Under the pieces are notes generated by a model. It did not search any database. It worked only from the letters and a program-made list of their open reading frames with translations, and was not told where the DNA came from. From Haliea sp040222615 (lineage in GTDB: Bacteria; Pseudomonadota; Gammaproteobacteria; Pseudomonadales; Halieaceae), in contig NZ_JAVKCQ010000108.1 of the NCBI RefSeq assembly GCF_040222615.1, positions 27,197 through 91,196 of the forward strand: 64,000 nucleotides of DNA, written 5' to 3'. Positions 8,543 through 18,154 of the stretch are shown here, in pieces. Within the stretch, counting starts at the first letter, position 1. Every line of letters starts with the position of its first letter. The position numbers were made by a program, and so were the translations under genes.

Positions 8543-9179
8543 TCGGCCAGCTGGCCTCCAGGGCGCGCGCTTTCAGGGTCGGATCCGGGTCCACCGCCAC
8601 GGCGTAGTCCACCTGCTCCAGCAGGGGAAGGTCGTTGTGTGAGTCGCTGTAGAACCAGCTCCCGGCCAGGTTCAGTTGCTGTTGTTGCAGCCAGGCCCGC
8701 AGGCGCACAACCTTGCCGCTGTGATACGAGGGAACGCCAACGGGTTCCCCGGTGTAGCGGCCATCGCTGATTTCTGCCTCGCAGGCCAGCAGGTCGGCGA
8801 TGCCGAGCGCGTCGACAATGGGGCGGGTGATGAAGTGGTTGGTGGCGGTGATGACCAGCAGCCGGTGCCCCTGGCGCCGGTGGCTGTCTATCAGCCGCAG
8901 TGCCTGCGGCAGCATGATGGGTTCGATCTTGTCCCGCATGAACTGCCGGTGCAGGGGCGCCAGCTCTTCCGGCGAGTGGCCCTTGAGCGGGCCCAGCGCG
9001 AAGCGCAGGTAGGCATCGATATCCAGGGTGCCGGCCTGGTAATCGCGGTAGAAGCGTTCGTTGTCGCGGGCAAAGGAAGCGCTGTCCACCAGGGCCTGTT
9101 CACAGACGAACTGGCCCCAGAGATTGTCGCTGTCGCCGCCTATCAGGGTGTTGTCGAGGTCGAATATGGCAAGTGTCAT
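8523..9179 (-). CDS. HAD-IB family phosphatase
   Basis: A 218-residue HAD hydrolase. Motif I is LAIFDLDNTLIGGDSD at residues 3-18, motif II VITATNHF near residue 112, and motif IV YSDSHNDLPLLE near residue 175. The SerB-like alpha-helical cap and IB-type motif I place it near TIGR01490. A homologue sits beside rppH in Pseudomonas, so the divergent pairing with rppH here is conserved. The substrate is a small phosphomonoester, not identifiable from sequence. The ATG at 9179 gives the usual family start. Confidence 0.85.
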   Translation of the reverse strand: MTLAIFDLDNTLIGGDSDNLWGQFVCEQALVDSASFARDNERFYRDYQAGTLDIDAYLRFALGPLKGHSPEELAPLHRQFMRDKIEPIMLPQALRLIDSHRRQGHRLLVITATNHFITRPIVDALGIADLLACEAEISDGRYTGEPVGVPSYHSGKVVRLRAWLQQQQLNLAGSWFYSDSHNDLPLLEQVDYAVAVDPDPTLKARALEASWPIISLRG

Positions 9180-9287
9180 GGCGTCTCCAGGCAGCCGTTT
9201 ATGGTAGCGTGGGGAGTACCCAGAGTAAATTTCACGGCGACGGGAAAGTGTGGAACAATAGCCCGCCTGATAAAAAGGTAGTCTGCG

Positions 9288-9782
9288 GTGATTGATTCGG
9301 ATGGATTCAGGCCCAACGTCGGCATCATGCTGGCCAATGATGCCGGCCAGTTGCTGTGGGCGCGGCGCATAGGCGGCCGCGATGCCTGGCAGTTTCCGCA
9401 GGGCGGGATCAACACCGGTGAATCCGCCGAGCAGGCCCTCTACCGCGAGTTGGAAGAGGAAGTCGGGTTGGCCGAGGACGCTGTGCGGGTGGTGGCTGCG
9501 ACACGCGGCTGGCTGCGCTATCGGTTGCCCCGGCGCTTTATCCGCAAAGGGGAGCAGCCGGTCTGCATTGGCCAGAAGCAGAAATGGTTTCTGCTGCATC
9601 TGCGGGCCGACGATGACGCCGTCCGCCTGGATGCCAACAGCAAGCCCGAGTTCGACCACTGGCAGTGGGTCAGCTACTGGTATCCGCTGAACCAGGTGGT
9701 TGCGTTCAAGCGCGAGGTGTACCGCCGCGCCCTCAAGGAACTGGCCCCACCGCTGGCACGCATTACCCGGGAGCGCGCCTGA
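9288..9782 (+). CDS. rppH: RNA pyrophosphohydrolase
   Basis: A 164-residue Nudix hydrolase that removes pyrophosphate from mRNA 5' ends and starts 5'-end-dependent decay. The Nudix box begins GGINTGESAEQALYRELEEE at residue 39 and continues VGL. FRPNVGIMLAN near the N-terminus and QKQKWFLL further on are RppH signatures. The start is GTG at 9288, as MIDSDGFRPNVG is the standard family N-terminus. Its stop overlaps the ptsP start (TGATG). Confidence 0.95.
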   Translation: MIDSDGFRPNVGIMLANDAGQLLWARRIGGRDAWQFPQGGINTGESAEQALYRELEEEVGLAEDAVRVVAATRGWLRYRLPRRFIRKGEQPVCIGQKQKWFLLHLRADDDAVRLDANSKPEFDHWQWVSYWYPLNQVVAFKREVYRRALKELAPPLARITRERA

Positions 9783-12064
9783 TGGCGGCGATGATGCTGG
9801 AAACACTCCGCAACATTGTCCAGGAGGTCAATGCTGCCGAAGGCCTCAATGATGCCCTGAATATCATCGTCAAGCGGGTCCGCGATGCGATGGGCACGGA
9901 GGTCTGCAGTGTCTACATGCGCGATGAGCACAGCGGGCGCCTCGTGTTCCGCGCCACCGAAGGCCTGAACCCGCTGCAGATTGGCGAAGCCAGCCTTGCT
10001 CCCGGGCAGGGGCTGGTGGGCCTGGTGGCCAGTCGCGAAGAGCCGGTCAACCTGGAGGATGCCGAGAGCCACCCCAGCTTCCAGTTGCTCAAGGGACTCG
10101 GTGAGGAGTCCTTCCACGCCTTTCTCGGCGTACCCATCATCCACCAGCGCGACGTGCTGGGGGTGCTGGTTATCCAGCAGGCCAAGCGGCGTCGGTTCGA
10201 CGAGAGCGAAGAAGCCTTTCTGGTCACCATGTCGGCGCAGCTGGCGGGGGTCATTGCCCACGCCCGGGTTACCGGCGCGGTGCAGGAAGAGCTGCGCAAC
10301 GGCGCCGGTGGCCCGGCGCGCATCAACGGTATCGCCGGAGCGCCGGGAATCGCGATTGGCACCGCGGTGGTGGTCTCCCCGGTCGCGGACCTCTACGCGG
10401 TGCCCCGCAAGCAGGCCGGCAACCGGCGCGCCGAGTTACGCGCCTTCAAGGCGGCGTTGGCGGCGGTGCGCAACGATATCCAGGCGGTATCCGAGAACCT
10501 GCGCGGGGAAATGAATCCGGAAGACCACGCCCTGTTTGATGTCTACCTGGGCATACTCGACGACTCCGCTATCGGCGGCGAAGTGGCCCGCCTGATCAAG
10601 GCCGGGCAGTGGGCCCAGGGCGCTCTCAGCGAGGTGATGATCAAACACATACGCCATTTCGAGCGCATGGAGCACAGTTACCTGCGGGAGCGCGCAGTCG
10701 ATGTAAAGGATCTGGGTACGCGAGTACTTGCTTACTTGCAGGATGAGGCAGAGAAAGAGCTCAAGTCCTACCCGGAGCAGACCATTCTGGTTGGCGAGGA
10801 GCTGACGGCATCGGCCCTGGGAGAGGTGCCCAGAGAGCGGCTGGCCGGGCTGATATCGGTGCGCGGTTCCGGCAACTCACACGTCGCTATTCTCGCGCGG
10901 GCGATGGGCGTACCCACCGTCATGGGCGCGGTGGACCTCCCCTATACCCGGCTCCAGGACCGCGAGGTGGTGATCGATGGCTACAACGGCATCGTGCACC
11001 TGAACCCCTTGCCGGAGGTGCGTGCGCGGTTCCAGGACCTGGTGGACCAGGACCACGCGGTATCCCGGGACCTGGAGTCCCTGCGTGACCTGCCCTGCGA
11101 AACCCTGGACGGCCACCGCTTGCCGCTTTGGGTCAACACCGGTCTCATGGCGGACGTGACCCGCTCGCTGGAGCAGGGCGCGGAGGGTGTCGGCCTGTAC
11201 CGCACGGAAGTCCCGTTCCTGTTGCGCGAACGCTTTCCCAGTGAAGAGGAGCAGCGCCAGATCTATCGCGAGCAGCTGGAGGCATTTGCCCCCAGGCCGG
11301 TCACCATGCGCACCCTCGACATCGGCGGCGACAAGGCGCTGCCCTACTTCCCCATAAGCGAGGACAACCCTTTCCTGGGCTGGCGCGGCATCCGCGTCAC
11401 CCTCGATCATCCGGAGATCTTCCTCGCCCAGGTCCGGGCCATGATCAAGGCCAATGCCGGCCTCGGCAACCTGCGTATTCTGCTGCCCATGATCAGCAAT
11501 ATCGTCGAGCTGGAGGAGGCGATGCGCCTGATTCAGCGGGGGCACCGGGAGATCGTGCAGGAAGGTACCGATGTGCCGCTGCCGCCCATCGGGGTGATGG
11601 TGGAGGTGCCCTCCGCGGTCTACCAGGCACGCGCCCTGGCGCGGCGGGCGGACTTCCTGTCGGTGGGCAGCAATGACCTGACCCAGTACCTGCTGGCGGT
11701 GGATCGCAACAACTCACGGGTGGCGGATCTCTACCACTCGTTTCATCCCGCGGTTCTGCAGGCCCTGTGCGACGTGGCCGAGGCGGGGCGAGCGGAGGGT
11801 AAACCGGTCAGCATCTGTGGCGAGCTGGCGGGAGACCCGCTGGCAGCGGTGCTGCTGCTGGCAATGGGTTACGACGTGCTGTCGATGAACGCGACCGCTC
11901 TACTGAGAGTAAAGAAAACACTGCGCAGCATCACCCGGGCCGATGCCTGCGATCTGCTGGAGGAAGTAATGCTGCTGGAGCACTCCAGCGAGGTACTCCA
12001 GCGCCTGCAGCGGCTGGTGGCCGAGACCGGGTTGCAGCAATTCATTCACGCGCCGCTGGATTGA
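9782..12064 (+). CDS. ptsP: Phosphoenolpyruvate-protein phosphotransferase of the nitrogen PTS (EI-Ntr)
   Basis: A 760-residue protein with an N-terminal GAF domain (about residues 1-160) joined to a full enzyme I. The phosphohistidine is H367 in GSGNSHVAILARAMG. PEP-binding segments include RTEVPFLLRERFP, GVMVEVPSAV, SVGSNDLTQYLLAVDRNN and the catalytic cysteine of ICGELAGDP. EI-Ntr phosphorylates NPr and then EIIA-Ntr, linking nitrogen status to regulation. The ATG at 9782 overlaps the rppH stop, and the rppH-ptsP pairing is conserved. No NPr or EIIA-Ntr gene lies in the window. Confidence 0.94.
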   Translation: MAAMMLETLRNIVQEVNAAEGLNDALNIIVKRVRDAMGTEVCSVYMRDEHSGRLVFRATEGLNPLQIGEASLAPGQGLVGLVASREEPVNLEDAESHPSFQLLKGLGEESFHAFLGVPIIHQRDVLGVLVIQQAKRRRFDESEEAFLVTMSAQLAGVIAHARVTGAVQEELRNGAGGPARINGIAGAPGIAIGTAVVVSPVADLYAVPRKQAGNRRAELRAFKAALAAVRNDIQAVSENLRGEMNPEDHALFDVYLGILDDSAIGGEVARLIKAGQWAQGALSEVMIKHIRHFERMEHSYLRERAVDVKDLGTRVLAYLQDEAEKELKSYPEQTILVGEELTASALGEVPRERLAGLISVRGSGNSHVAILARAMGVPTVMGAVDLPYTRLQDREVVIDGYNGIVHLNPLPEVRARFQDLVDQDHAVSRDLESLRDLPCETLDGHRLPLWVNTGLMADVTRSLEQGAEGVGLYRTEVPFLLRERFPSEEEQRQIYREQLEAFAPRPVTMRTLDIGGDKALPYFPISEDNPFLGWRGIRVTLDHPEIFLAQVRAMIKANAGLGNLRILLPMISNIVELEEAMRLIQRGHREIVQEGTDVPLPPIGVMVEVPSAVYQARALARRADFLSVGSNDLTQYLLAVDRNNSRVADLYHSFHPAVLQALCDVAEAGRAEGKPVSICGELAGDPLAAVLLLAMGYDVLSMNATALLRVKKTLRSITRADACDLLEEVMLLEHSSEVLQRLQRLVAETGLQQFIHAPLD

Positions 12065-12855
12065 GGCCCGGCGGCGCAGCTGAAAGTCGCGCTGTTGCGG
12101 GCGGTCTCGCGGCCCCACGGGTCAAAACTGAGCTCTTCCCAGCTCGCAGTCACACCTCCCGCGCGCCCGCCTTGCTGCAGCCACAAGCTGGTGGTCGAGC
12201 GGGTGCCGTAATCCTGCGAAACGATAAACTGGGCCGATAACAGACGGTCCATGGTTTCCCGCAAACCCAGCGGATGCAGGTCGGCTTCGTCCGCCAGGCT
12301 CCGGTCCGATACTGCCCGGCGCAGCGCCTCGTGGTCCAGGCTGGGCGAGTCGAGCAGCGGTTCGAGCCGCTGCCTGGCTCTCGCCAGTTTTGGCCAGGGG
12401 GTGTTGAGCTGTGCATTGCTCAGGCCGTAAACCCCTGGCGCCAGCGCTCGTGGCCGGTGCTCGGCCGTGCTGTTGCTGAAGTACCAAAGGCCCGCGGTAT
12501 CGCCCACCAGCAGGTTGAACCCGGCGTAGTCACCGGCGCGCTCTTCTACTCCCCGCAGGAAGGCAGCGGGACTCCCGGTCCCGGTCAGGAACGCCAGCGG
12601 CAACTCGCCCCGGGACCGCGGCGCAGGCTGGGTCCGGCCGGGGTCGCGGTAATTGGTAATCGCCGCGAATCGGCCCTGGCGGGTGACCCCCATCCAGGTG
12701 CCGCCGGCCTCAAGGTCCCGGCCGGCGAGCAGGTCCGGGTGCTCGGGCCAGAAGCCTGAGGGCGCTGTCGCGCGGCGGTGGAACTCGTCGCGATTGGCGG
12801 CCAGCAGCAGGGGGAAGGCAGGCCTGACTTTCCAGGCGAATACAATCAGACACAT
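12046..12855 (-). CDS. NRDE (TANGO2) family protein
   Basis: A 269-residue protein starting MCLIVFAWK with a cysteine at position 2, then the family-naming NRDEFHRR at residues 22-29. GRDLEAGGTWMGVTRQGRFA and ITNYRDP follow, as in TANGO2/NRDE proteins, which have an Ntn-hydrolase-like layout. The bacterial function is unsettled; heme handling has been proposed for eukaryotic relatives. Its 3' end overlaps ptsP by 19 bases in convergent orientation. Confidence 0.88.
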   Translation of the reverse strand: MCLIVFAWKVRPAFPLLLAANRDEFHRRATAPSGFWPEHPDLLAGRDLEAGGTWMGVTRQGRFAAITNYRDPGRTQPAPRSRGELPLAFLTGTGSPAAFLRGVEERAGDYAGFNLLVGDTAGLWYFSNSTAEHRPRALAPGVYGLSNAQLNTPWPKLARARQRLEPLLDSPSLDHEALRRAVSDRSLADEADLHPLGLRETMDRLLSAQFIVSQDYGTRSTTSLWLQQGGRAGGVTASWEELSFDPWGRETARNSATFSCAAGPQSSGA

Positions 12856-13012
12856 CGCGTCGCAGTGCTCCTCGCGTCAGGGAGCCATCGTGCCAGTTGT
12901 CGCTGTAATTGTGAATCGGCCCGCCGTGCAGGATAATGAGCGGCCCTGACTCGCCGCCGTCCGGACAGGCACTGCCACCGCTGCGCGCGACATTGCTTCA
13001 AGACCGGAGACT

Positions 13013-13819
13013 ATGCTGCCCTATCCCGATATAGACCCCGTTGCCTTTTCGCTGGGACCGGCCCAGGTGCACTGGTATGGACTCACCTACCTGGCGGGGC
13101 TCGCCTTTGCCTGGTGGCTCGGTGTCAGGCGCAGTGCCCGGCCCGATGTGCCGCTGCAGCGCGAGCACATAGACGATCTCATTTTCTTCAGTGCCCTCGG
13201 CGTTGTGCTGGGCGGGAGGATTGGCTACGCGATCTTCTATGGCGGCGACCGCCTGCTGGAGAACCCGCTCTGGTTGCTGCAGGTCTGGCAGGGTGGGATG
13301 TCGTTCCACGGTGGCCTGCTCGGCGTCATCATCGCCATGTTCTGGTTTGCCCGCAGCCGAGAGCTGGCCGTGGGCTCGGTGCTGGACCTGGCCGCCCTGC
13401 TGACCCCCATGGGGCTGGCGCTGGGCAGGCTGGGCAATTTCATCGGCCAGGAGCTCTGGGGCCGTCCCGCGGATGTTCCCTGGGCGATGGTGTTCCCCAA
13501 TGATCCCTTGCAGCTCGCGCGCCACCCCTCCCAGTTGTACCAGTTCGCCCTGGAGGGTCTGTTGCTGTTTTTTGTCATGCTCTGGTTCACCGCCCGGCCG
13601 CGCCCGACCTGGGCCGCCAGCGGGGTGTTTTGCGTGGGCTACGGTTGCCTGCGCTTCTTCGCGGAGTTTTTTCGCGAGCCGGACATTCACATCGGCTTCC
13701 AGGCTTTCGGCTGGCTGACCCGTGGCCAGCTTCTGTGCCTGCCCATGCTGGTGCTGGGCCTGTTCCTGCTGTGGTGGGCCTATCGTCACCCGGTTGAAGC
13801 CGGCAAGGAGCTGCGTTGA
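13013..13819 (+). CDS. lgt: Prolipoprotein diacylglyceryl transferase
   Basis: A 268-residue inner-membrane enzyme that transfers diacylglycerol to the lipobox cysteine of prolipoproteins. Seven hydrophobic segments are visible. The essential histidine is H99 in GGMSFHGGLLG, and GRLGNFIGQELWGR is the Lgt signature loop. RHPSQLYQFALEG near residue 170 is also conserved. The ATG follows a GGAG (CCGGAGACTATG). It is immediately followed by thyA, the usual order. Confidence 0.95.
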   Translation: MLPYPDIDPVAFSLGPAQVHWYGLTYLAGLAFAWWLGVRRSARPDVPLQREHIDDLIFFSALGVVLGGRIGYAIFYGGDRLLENPLWLLQVWQGGMSFHGGLLGVIIAMFWFARSRELAVGSVLDLAALLTPMGLALGRLGNFIGQELWGRPADVPWAMVFPNDPLQLARHPSQLYQFALEGLLLFFVMLWFTARPRPTWAASGVFCVGYGCLRFFAEFFREPDIHIGFQAFGWLTRGQLLCLPMLVLGLFLLWWAYRHPVEAGKELR

Positions 13820-13820
13820 T

Positions 13821-14654
13821 ATGCGCCAGTACCTGGATCTGCTGCAGGATATACTCGACCACGGCGCTCACAAGGGAGACCGCACCGGCACGGGCACGCT
13901 GTCGGTGTTCGGCCGCCAGTTCCGTCACGACCTGGCGGACGGCTTTCCGCTGCTGACCACCAAGAAACTGCACCTCAAGAGCATCGTCAACGAGCTGATC
14001 TGGTTTCTGAATGGCGATACGAATACGCGCTGGCTGAAGGAAAACGGCGTCAGCATCTGGGATGAATGGGCTACCGAAACGGGCGATCTGGGGCCGATCT
14101 ATGGCGCCCAGTGGACCGCCTGGCCGACCCGCGATGGCGGCAGCATCAACCAGATTGACTACGTGATCGATTGCCTGCGCAACAATCCCGACAGCCGGCG
14201 GATCCTGTTTCATGGCTGGAACGTCGAGTTCCTGCCAGACGAAAAGCTGAGCCCCCAGGACAACGTCCGCGCGGGGCGAATGGCCCTGCCTCCCTGTCAC
14301 CTTCTCTACCAGTTCTACGTGGCGCAGGGGAAGCTGTCCTCCCAGCTGCTGATTCGCTCCAGCGATTCCTTCCTCGGCCTGCCCTACAACACCGCCAGCC
14401 TCGCCCTGCTGACCCTGATGCTGGCGCAACAGTGCGACCTGGAACCGGGAGAGATCGTCATCTGTACCGGCGACTCCCACATTTACAGCAATCACCTCGA
14501 TCAGGTACGCGAGCAGCTGGGACGTGCGCCGCGGCCGTTGCCGCGGCTGGAAATCCTGCGTCGCCCGGGCTCGATCTACGACTACCGGTTCGAGGACTTC
14601 CGCCTGCACGATTACGACCCGCACCCCCATATCGCTGCGCCGGTGGCGGTCTAG
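13821..14654 (+). CDS. thyA: Thymidylate synthase
   Basis: A 277-residue enzyme that methylates dUMP with methylene-THF, releasing DHF. The N-terminus is MRQYLDLLQDILDHGAHKGD. The catalytic cysteine is C159 in MALPPCHLLYQFYV. RTGTGTLSVFGRQFRHDL and GDSHIYSNH are standard. It is about 13 residues longer than the E. coli enzyme because of a short insertion before the catalytic loop. It starts one base after the lgt stop and leads into folA, which recycles its DHF product. Confidence 0.96.
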   Translation: MRQYLDLLQDILDHGAHKGDRTGTGTLSVFGRQFRHDLADGFPLLTTKKLHLKSIVNELIWFLNGDTNTRWLKENGVSIWDEWATETGDLGPIYGAQWTAWPTRDGGSINQIDYVIDCLRNNPDSRRILFHGWNVEFLPDEKLSPQDNVRAGRMALPPCHLLYQFYVAQGKLSSQLLIRSSDSFLGLPYNTASLALLTLMLAQQCDLEPGEIVICTGDSHIYSNHLDQVREQLGRAPRPLPRLEILRRPGSIYDYRFEDFRLHDYDPHPHIAAPVAV

Positions 14655-14656
14655 CT

Positions 14657-15172
14657 GTGCCCGCCCGGCTCGCCCTGATGGTGGCGATGGCTGCGAACGG
14701 GGTCATTGGTCGCGACAATGGCCTGCCCTGGCATCTGCCCGAAGACCTGCGTTATTTCAAGCGCACTACGCTGGGCAAGCCGGTGATCATGGGGCGCAAG
14801 ACTTTCGAGTCCATCGGCCGGCCACTGCCCGGGCGCCCCAATATCGTGGTTTCCCGCAGTGGCGGGTGGTCGGCGGCCGGTGTGACGGTGACGGATTCCC
14901 TGCAGTCTGCCCTGGCGTGCGCGCGGGCGCTGGCGCAGGAGAGCGGCGCGCAAGAGCTGGTAGTGATCGGTGGCGCGCAGGTCTACGAGGCGGCGCTGCC
15001 GCTGGCGAGCCGCCTTTACGTTACTGAAGTTCACGCCGCGGTTGCCGGCGATACCTGGTTTCCCCCGGTAGATCTCGCCCGGTGGCGGGAAATCGCCAGG
15101 GAAGAGCACGCAGCAAGCCCCGACAATCCTTATCCCTACGCTGTTGTGGTTTACGAGCGGGCTCAGGGCTAG
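14657..15172 (+). CDS. folA: Dihydrofolate reductase
   Basis: A 171-residue enzyme that reduces DHF to THF with NADPH. The segments GVIGRDNGLPWHLPEDL, PVIMGRKTFESIGRPLPG and PNIVVSRS are classical. The start is placed at GTG 14657, giving VPARLALMVAMAANGVIG, two bases after the thyA stop; the ATG eight codons later would cut into the first beta strand. Coupling to thyA fits the shared folate cycle. Confidence 0.93.
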   Translation: MPARLALMVAMAANGVIGRDNGLPWHLPEDLRYFKRTTLGKPVIMGRKTFESIGRPLPGRPNIVVSRSGGWSAAGVTVTDSLQSALACARALAQESGAQELVVIGGAQVYEAALPLASRLYVTEVHAAVAGDTWFPPVDLARWREIAREEHAASPDNPYPYAVVVYERAQG

Positions 15173-15184
15173 ATTCACAGTTGC

Positions 15185-15213
15185 TTGACGCCAACAAGTG
15201 TTACCTTTACCAT
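15185..15213 (+). promoter_or_regulatory. Candidate promoter of the TonB operon
   Basis: TTGACG (15185-15190) and TACCAT (15208-15213) are 17 bases apart in the 262-base gap between folA and the DUF3450 gene. A second candidate lies closer, TTGAAA at 15283-15288 with TTAAAT at 15306-15311, also 17 apart. No clear Fur-type palindrome was seen in the gap. Which promoter is used cannot be decided by eye. Confidence 0.4.
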
Positions 15214-15434
15214 CTTTTTCGCCATTCCCCGTAACCTTTCTACACGTTTCTGGAAAATGCCGGGAGCTCTGCAGAGGATTGATTGAAAATGGTGGGGTAT
15301 TGAGTTTAAATTCTTCACCTCGGTTTACCGGCACGCAGATTTCCACTGATTAACGTAGTATCGTAGAACCTAGTACCGAGTCGCGCTGTCTCAGCACTGA
15401 ATCACTCTTGTTGGAAATAGGAAGCACAATTCCC

Positions 15435-16220
15435 ATGACTATGCATCGATTGAAGAACGTATTGATCGCTGCGCTGGTAGCCACTGGCACCCTCCTGGGC
15501 GCCACGGCAGCAGTGCAAGCCAATACCCTGGACTCCATTCTGGAGGTCGGGGAATCCCGCAACAAGGCTGCCCGTGAGTCGCAGGTGAAGATCGACCGCC
15601 TGGCGGACGAAACCCGTGACCTGCTGACCGACTACAAGGCGGTGATGAAGCAGGTTGATGGCCTCAAGGTCTACAACGCGCGCCTGCAGCGTCAGATAGA
15701 CAACCAGATGCGCCGCATTGCGGACATCGAGGAGTCCATCAACGAGGTGACGGTCATCCAGCGTCAGATGACGCCACTGGTAATCCGCATGATTGACAGC
15801 CTTGAGCAGTTCGTCAATCTGGATGTGCCGTTCAACATAGACGAGCGTCGCGAGCGTATTGCCTTCCTGCGCAGCAACGTCGATCGCTCGGATCTGACCG
15901 TTGCCGAAAAGTTCCGCCAGGTGCTGGAAGCCTACAACATCGAGCTGCAGTATGGTCGCGGCTTCGACAGCTACAGCGACTCAATCGAAATCAACGGCGT
16001 GATTCGTGACGTGGACTTCCTGCGCATCGGTCGTCTGTCCCTGGTCTACCAGACCACCGACGGCAACGAAAGCGGCGTCTGGAACAACGAGACCAAGAGC
16101 TGGGATCCGCTGCCATCTGGCGACTATGCCAACGACATCCGCAAGGGTGTCCGCATTGCCAAGCGCCAGGCCACCATCGATCTTCTCAACATGCCCGTAG
16201 CTGCACCGGAGGCTAACTAA
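15435..16220 (+). CDS. DUF3450 periplasmic coiled-coil protein
   Basis: A 261-residue protein with a signal peptide (MTMHRLKNVLIAALVATGTL, cleavage near AVQA-N at about residue 29). A long coiled coil covers about residues 35-115 and a globular C-terminal part follows. It is the first gene of a TonB operon; in Vibrio a DUF3450 gene likewise heads the tonB2/ttpC cluster. Its role is unknown, presumably periplasmic support of the ExbB-type complex. AGGAA at 15419-15423 precedes the ATG at 15435. The stop codon overlaps the next start by one base. Confidence 0.88.
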   Translation: MTMHRLKNVLIAALVATGTLLGATAAVQANTLDSILEVGESRNKAARESQVKIDRLADETRDLLTDYKAVMKQVDGLKVYNARLQRQIDNQMRRIADIEESINEVTVIQRQMTPLVIRMIDSLEQFVNLDVPFNIDERRERIAFLRSNVDRSDLTVAEKFRQVLEAYNIELQYGRGFDSYSDSIEINGVIRDVDFLRIGRLSLVYQTTDGNESGVWNNETKSWDPLPSGDYANDIRKGVRIAKRQATIDLLNMPVAAPEAN

Positions 16221-17596
16221 TGAAAGCGCTTAACAAGATTTTCCCGGCCCTGGTGCTGGGTGGTGCGCTGGCCGTGTCTGGTGCTGTCAATGCGCAGGAG
16301 GCCGCCACTCTCGACCAGCTGCTCGGTCTGGTCAAGCAGGGACAGGCTACCGAAGCACGTGAAAATGCCCAGCGTGAAAGGGAATTCGCCGCCGCCAAGG
16401 CCGACCAGGCCCGGCTGCTGCGGGAGGCTGAAGCTGAGCGGACCCGGCAGGAGCAGGAATCCTCTCGCCTGGAGAACAAGTTTGAAGAGAACGAGCTGCT
16501 GGTTGCTGCCAAGCAAGAGCAGCTGCGTGAGCGCCTCGGTTCGCTGACCGAGCTGTTCGGCCACCTGACAGCCGCTTCTGGCGACCTCGCTTCGAACATC
16601 GAGGTGTCGCTGGTTTCCGCGCAGTACCCCGATCGCGGCGACTTCCTGCGCGAACTGATCAACAAGATGAGCAGCTCTGACAAACTGCCGCGGATCGAGG
16701 AGATCGAGCGCGTCTGGTACGAAATGCTGCGTGAAATCACCGAGACCGGCAAAGTGGTCAAGTTCACTACCGAAGTGGCCAGCGCAGCCGGTGAGCGCTC
16801 CGAGCGCGAAGTGGTCCGGGTCGGCGCGTTCAACGTGATCGACACCGACGGCAACTATCTCGCCTACAACAACGACACCCTGAGTGTGCTGCCCCGCCAG
16901 CCGGCCGGTCGCTTCACCGGTTGGGCCGAGTCACTGGCCAACGCCGACAGCGGCATGCACCAGTTCGGCATCGATCCCACCGGTCCCACCGGGGGCTCGT
17001 TCCTGGCTGCCATCATCGACAGCCCGACGCTGGAAGAGCGCTGGCACCAGGGCGGTTACGTGGGCTACGCGATTACCGCAGTGGGCGTGTTTGGTTTCAT
17101 CCTCGCTATCTTCCGCCTGCTTGTGCTCTCTGTGGTCAGCACCAAGGTTAGCAGTCAGCTGAAGAGCAGCACCGCCAGCACCAACAACCCGCTGGGCCGC
17201 GTGCTCAAGATCCACGAGGACAACCCCAGCATGGACCCGGAGACCCTGGAGCTGAAAATGGCCGAAGGTGTCATGCGCGAAACTCCGAAGCTGGAATCCG
17301 GTCTCACCCTGTTGAAGATCATTGCCGCGGTCGCGCCGCTGATGGGTCTGCTGGGTACCGTAACCGGTATGATTATCACCTTCCAGGCCATCACCATTTT
17401 CGGTGCGGGCGATCCAAAGGCCATGGCCGGCGGTATCTCCAGCGCTCTGGTGACCACGGTTCTGGGTCTGCTGGTGGCGATACCCACGGTGCTCCTGCAC
17501 ACGATCGTGAATGGCCGCGCCCAGCGCATCATTCACGTGCTCAATGAGCAGGCGACCGGTATCGTGGCAGAACACTCCGAATCCAACGCTAAGTAG
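16220..17596 (+). CDS. Large MotA/TolQ/ExbB-type proton channel protein (TtpC-like)
   Basis: A 458-residue protein with a signal peptide (MKALNKIFPALVLGGALAVS), a periplasmic coiled coil (about 30-110), a middle domain, one transmembrane segment at about 277-308 and a C-terminal ExbB-like domain with hydrophobic segments near 363-390 and 403-430. GLLGTVTGMIITFQAI is the ExbB/TolQ core motif. The layout matches Vibrio TtpC, which joins the TonB2 complex to transduce proton-motive force to outer-membrane receptors. It is followed 14 bases later by a short ExbB. Confidence 0.88.
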   Translation: MKALNKIFPALVLGGALAVSGAVNAQEAATLDQLLGLVKQGQATEARENAQREREFAAAKADQARLLREAEAERTRQEQESSRLENKFEENELLVAAKQEQLRERLGSLTELFGHLTAASGDLASNIEVSLVSAQYPDRGDFLRELINKMSSSDKLPRIEEIERVWYEMLREITETGKVVKFTTEVASAAGERSEREVVRVGAFNVIDTDGNYLAYNNDTLSVLPRQPAGRFTGWAESLANADSGMHQFGIDPTGPTGGSFLAAIIDSPTLEERWHQGGYVGYAITAVGVFGFILAIFRLLVLSVVSTKVSSQLKSSTASTNNPLGRVLKIHEDNPSMDPETLELKMAEGVMRETPKLESGLTLLKIIAAVAPLMGLLGTVTGMIITFQAITIFGAGDPKAMAGGISSALVTTVLGLLVAIPTVLLHTIVNGRAQRIIHVLNEQATGIVAEHSESNAK

Positions 17597-17610
17597 ACAG
17601 GGGTTCGACC

Positions 17611-18129
17611 ATGGGAGGTATATTCGAAGCCATTCTCGCCTTTATGGACAAGGGCGGGGATGTGCTCTGGCTCATCGCCATCCTCGTCTTCGTGATGTGG
17701 ACGCTGATATTCGAGCGCCTGTGGTATTTCACTTTTACCTGGCGCAAGGAAGTCTTTGAGGTCATCAAGGCCTGGGAGGCCCGCCCGGAGCGCAAGTCCT
17801 GGAACGCGAAGCAGGTGCGCATGCGCCTGCTCTCCCAAAGCCGCGAAGCGATCAATGCCAACTTGCCCATCATCACCACGATGGTGGCCCTGTGCCCGCT
17901 GCTCGGTCTGCTGGGCACGGTGACCGGGATGATCGAGGTGTTCAACGTGATGGCGGTTACAGGTGGCGGCGATGCCAAGTCGATGGCCGGCGGGGTCGAG
18001 CGCTCAACGATCCCCACCATGGCCGGGATGGTTGCTGCGTTGTCCGGTCTGTTTGCCAATACCTATATCAGCCGTATTGCCGCGCGGGAACAGGAATTCC
18101 TTCAGGATAACTTGACGTCCGATCACTGA
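17611..18129 (+). CDS. exbB: ExbB-type biopolymer transport protein
   Basis: A 172-residue protein with three hydrophobic segments, starting MGGIFEAILAFMDKGGDVLW. The core motif CPLLGLLGTVTGMIEVFNVM resembles the TtpC-like protein upstream. It forms the proton-conducting channel with ExbD. The operon position and lack of a long N-terminal extension distinguish it from the upstream paralogue. Confidence 0.9.
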   Translation: MGGIFEAILAFMDKGGDVLWLIAILVFVMWTLIFERLWYFTFTWRKEVFEVIKAWEARPERKSWNAKQVRMRLLSQSREAINANLPIITTMVALCPLLGLLGTVTGMIEVFNVMAVTGGGDAKSMAGGVERSTIPTMAGMVAALSGLFANTYISRIAAREQEFLQDNLTSDH

Positions 18130-18154
18130 GCGAACGTCCAAAGGTACATATCAG

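Noticed and set aside
15173..15434. Fur box before the TonB operon
   Set aside because: I looked for an AT-rich GATAAT-type palindrome and saw none, so iron control is not claimed.
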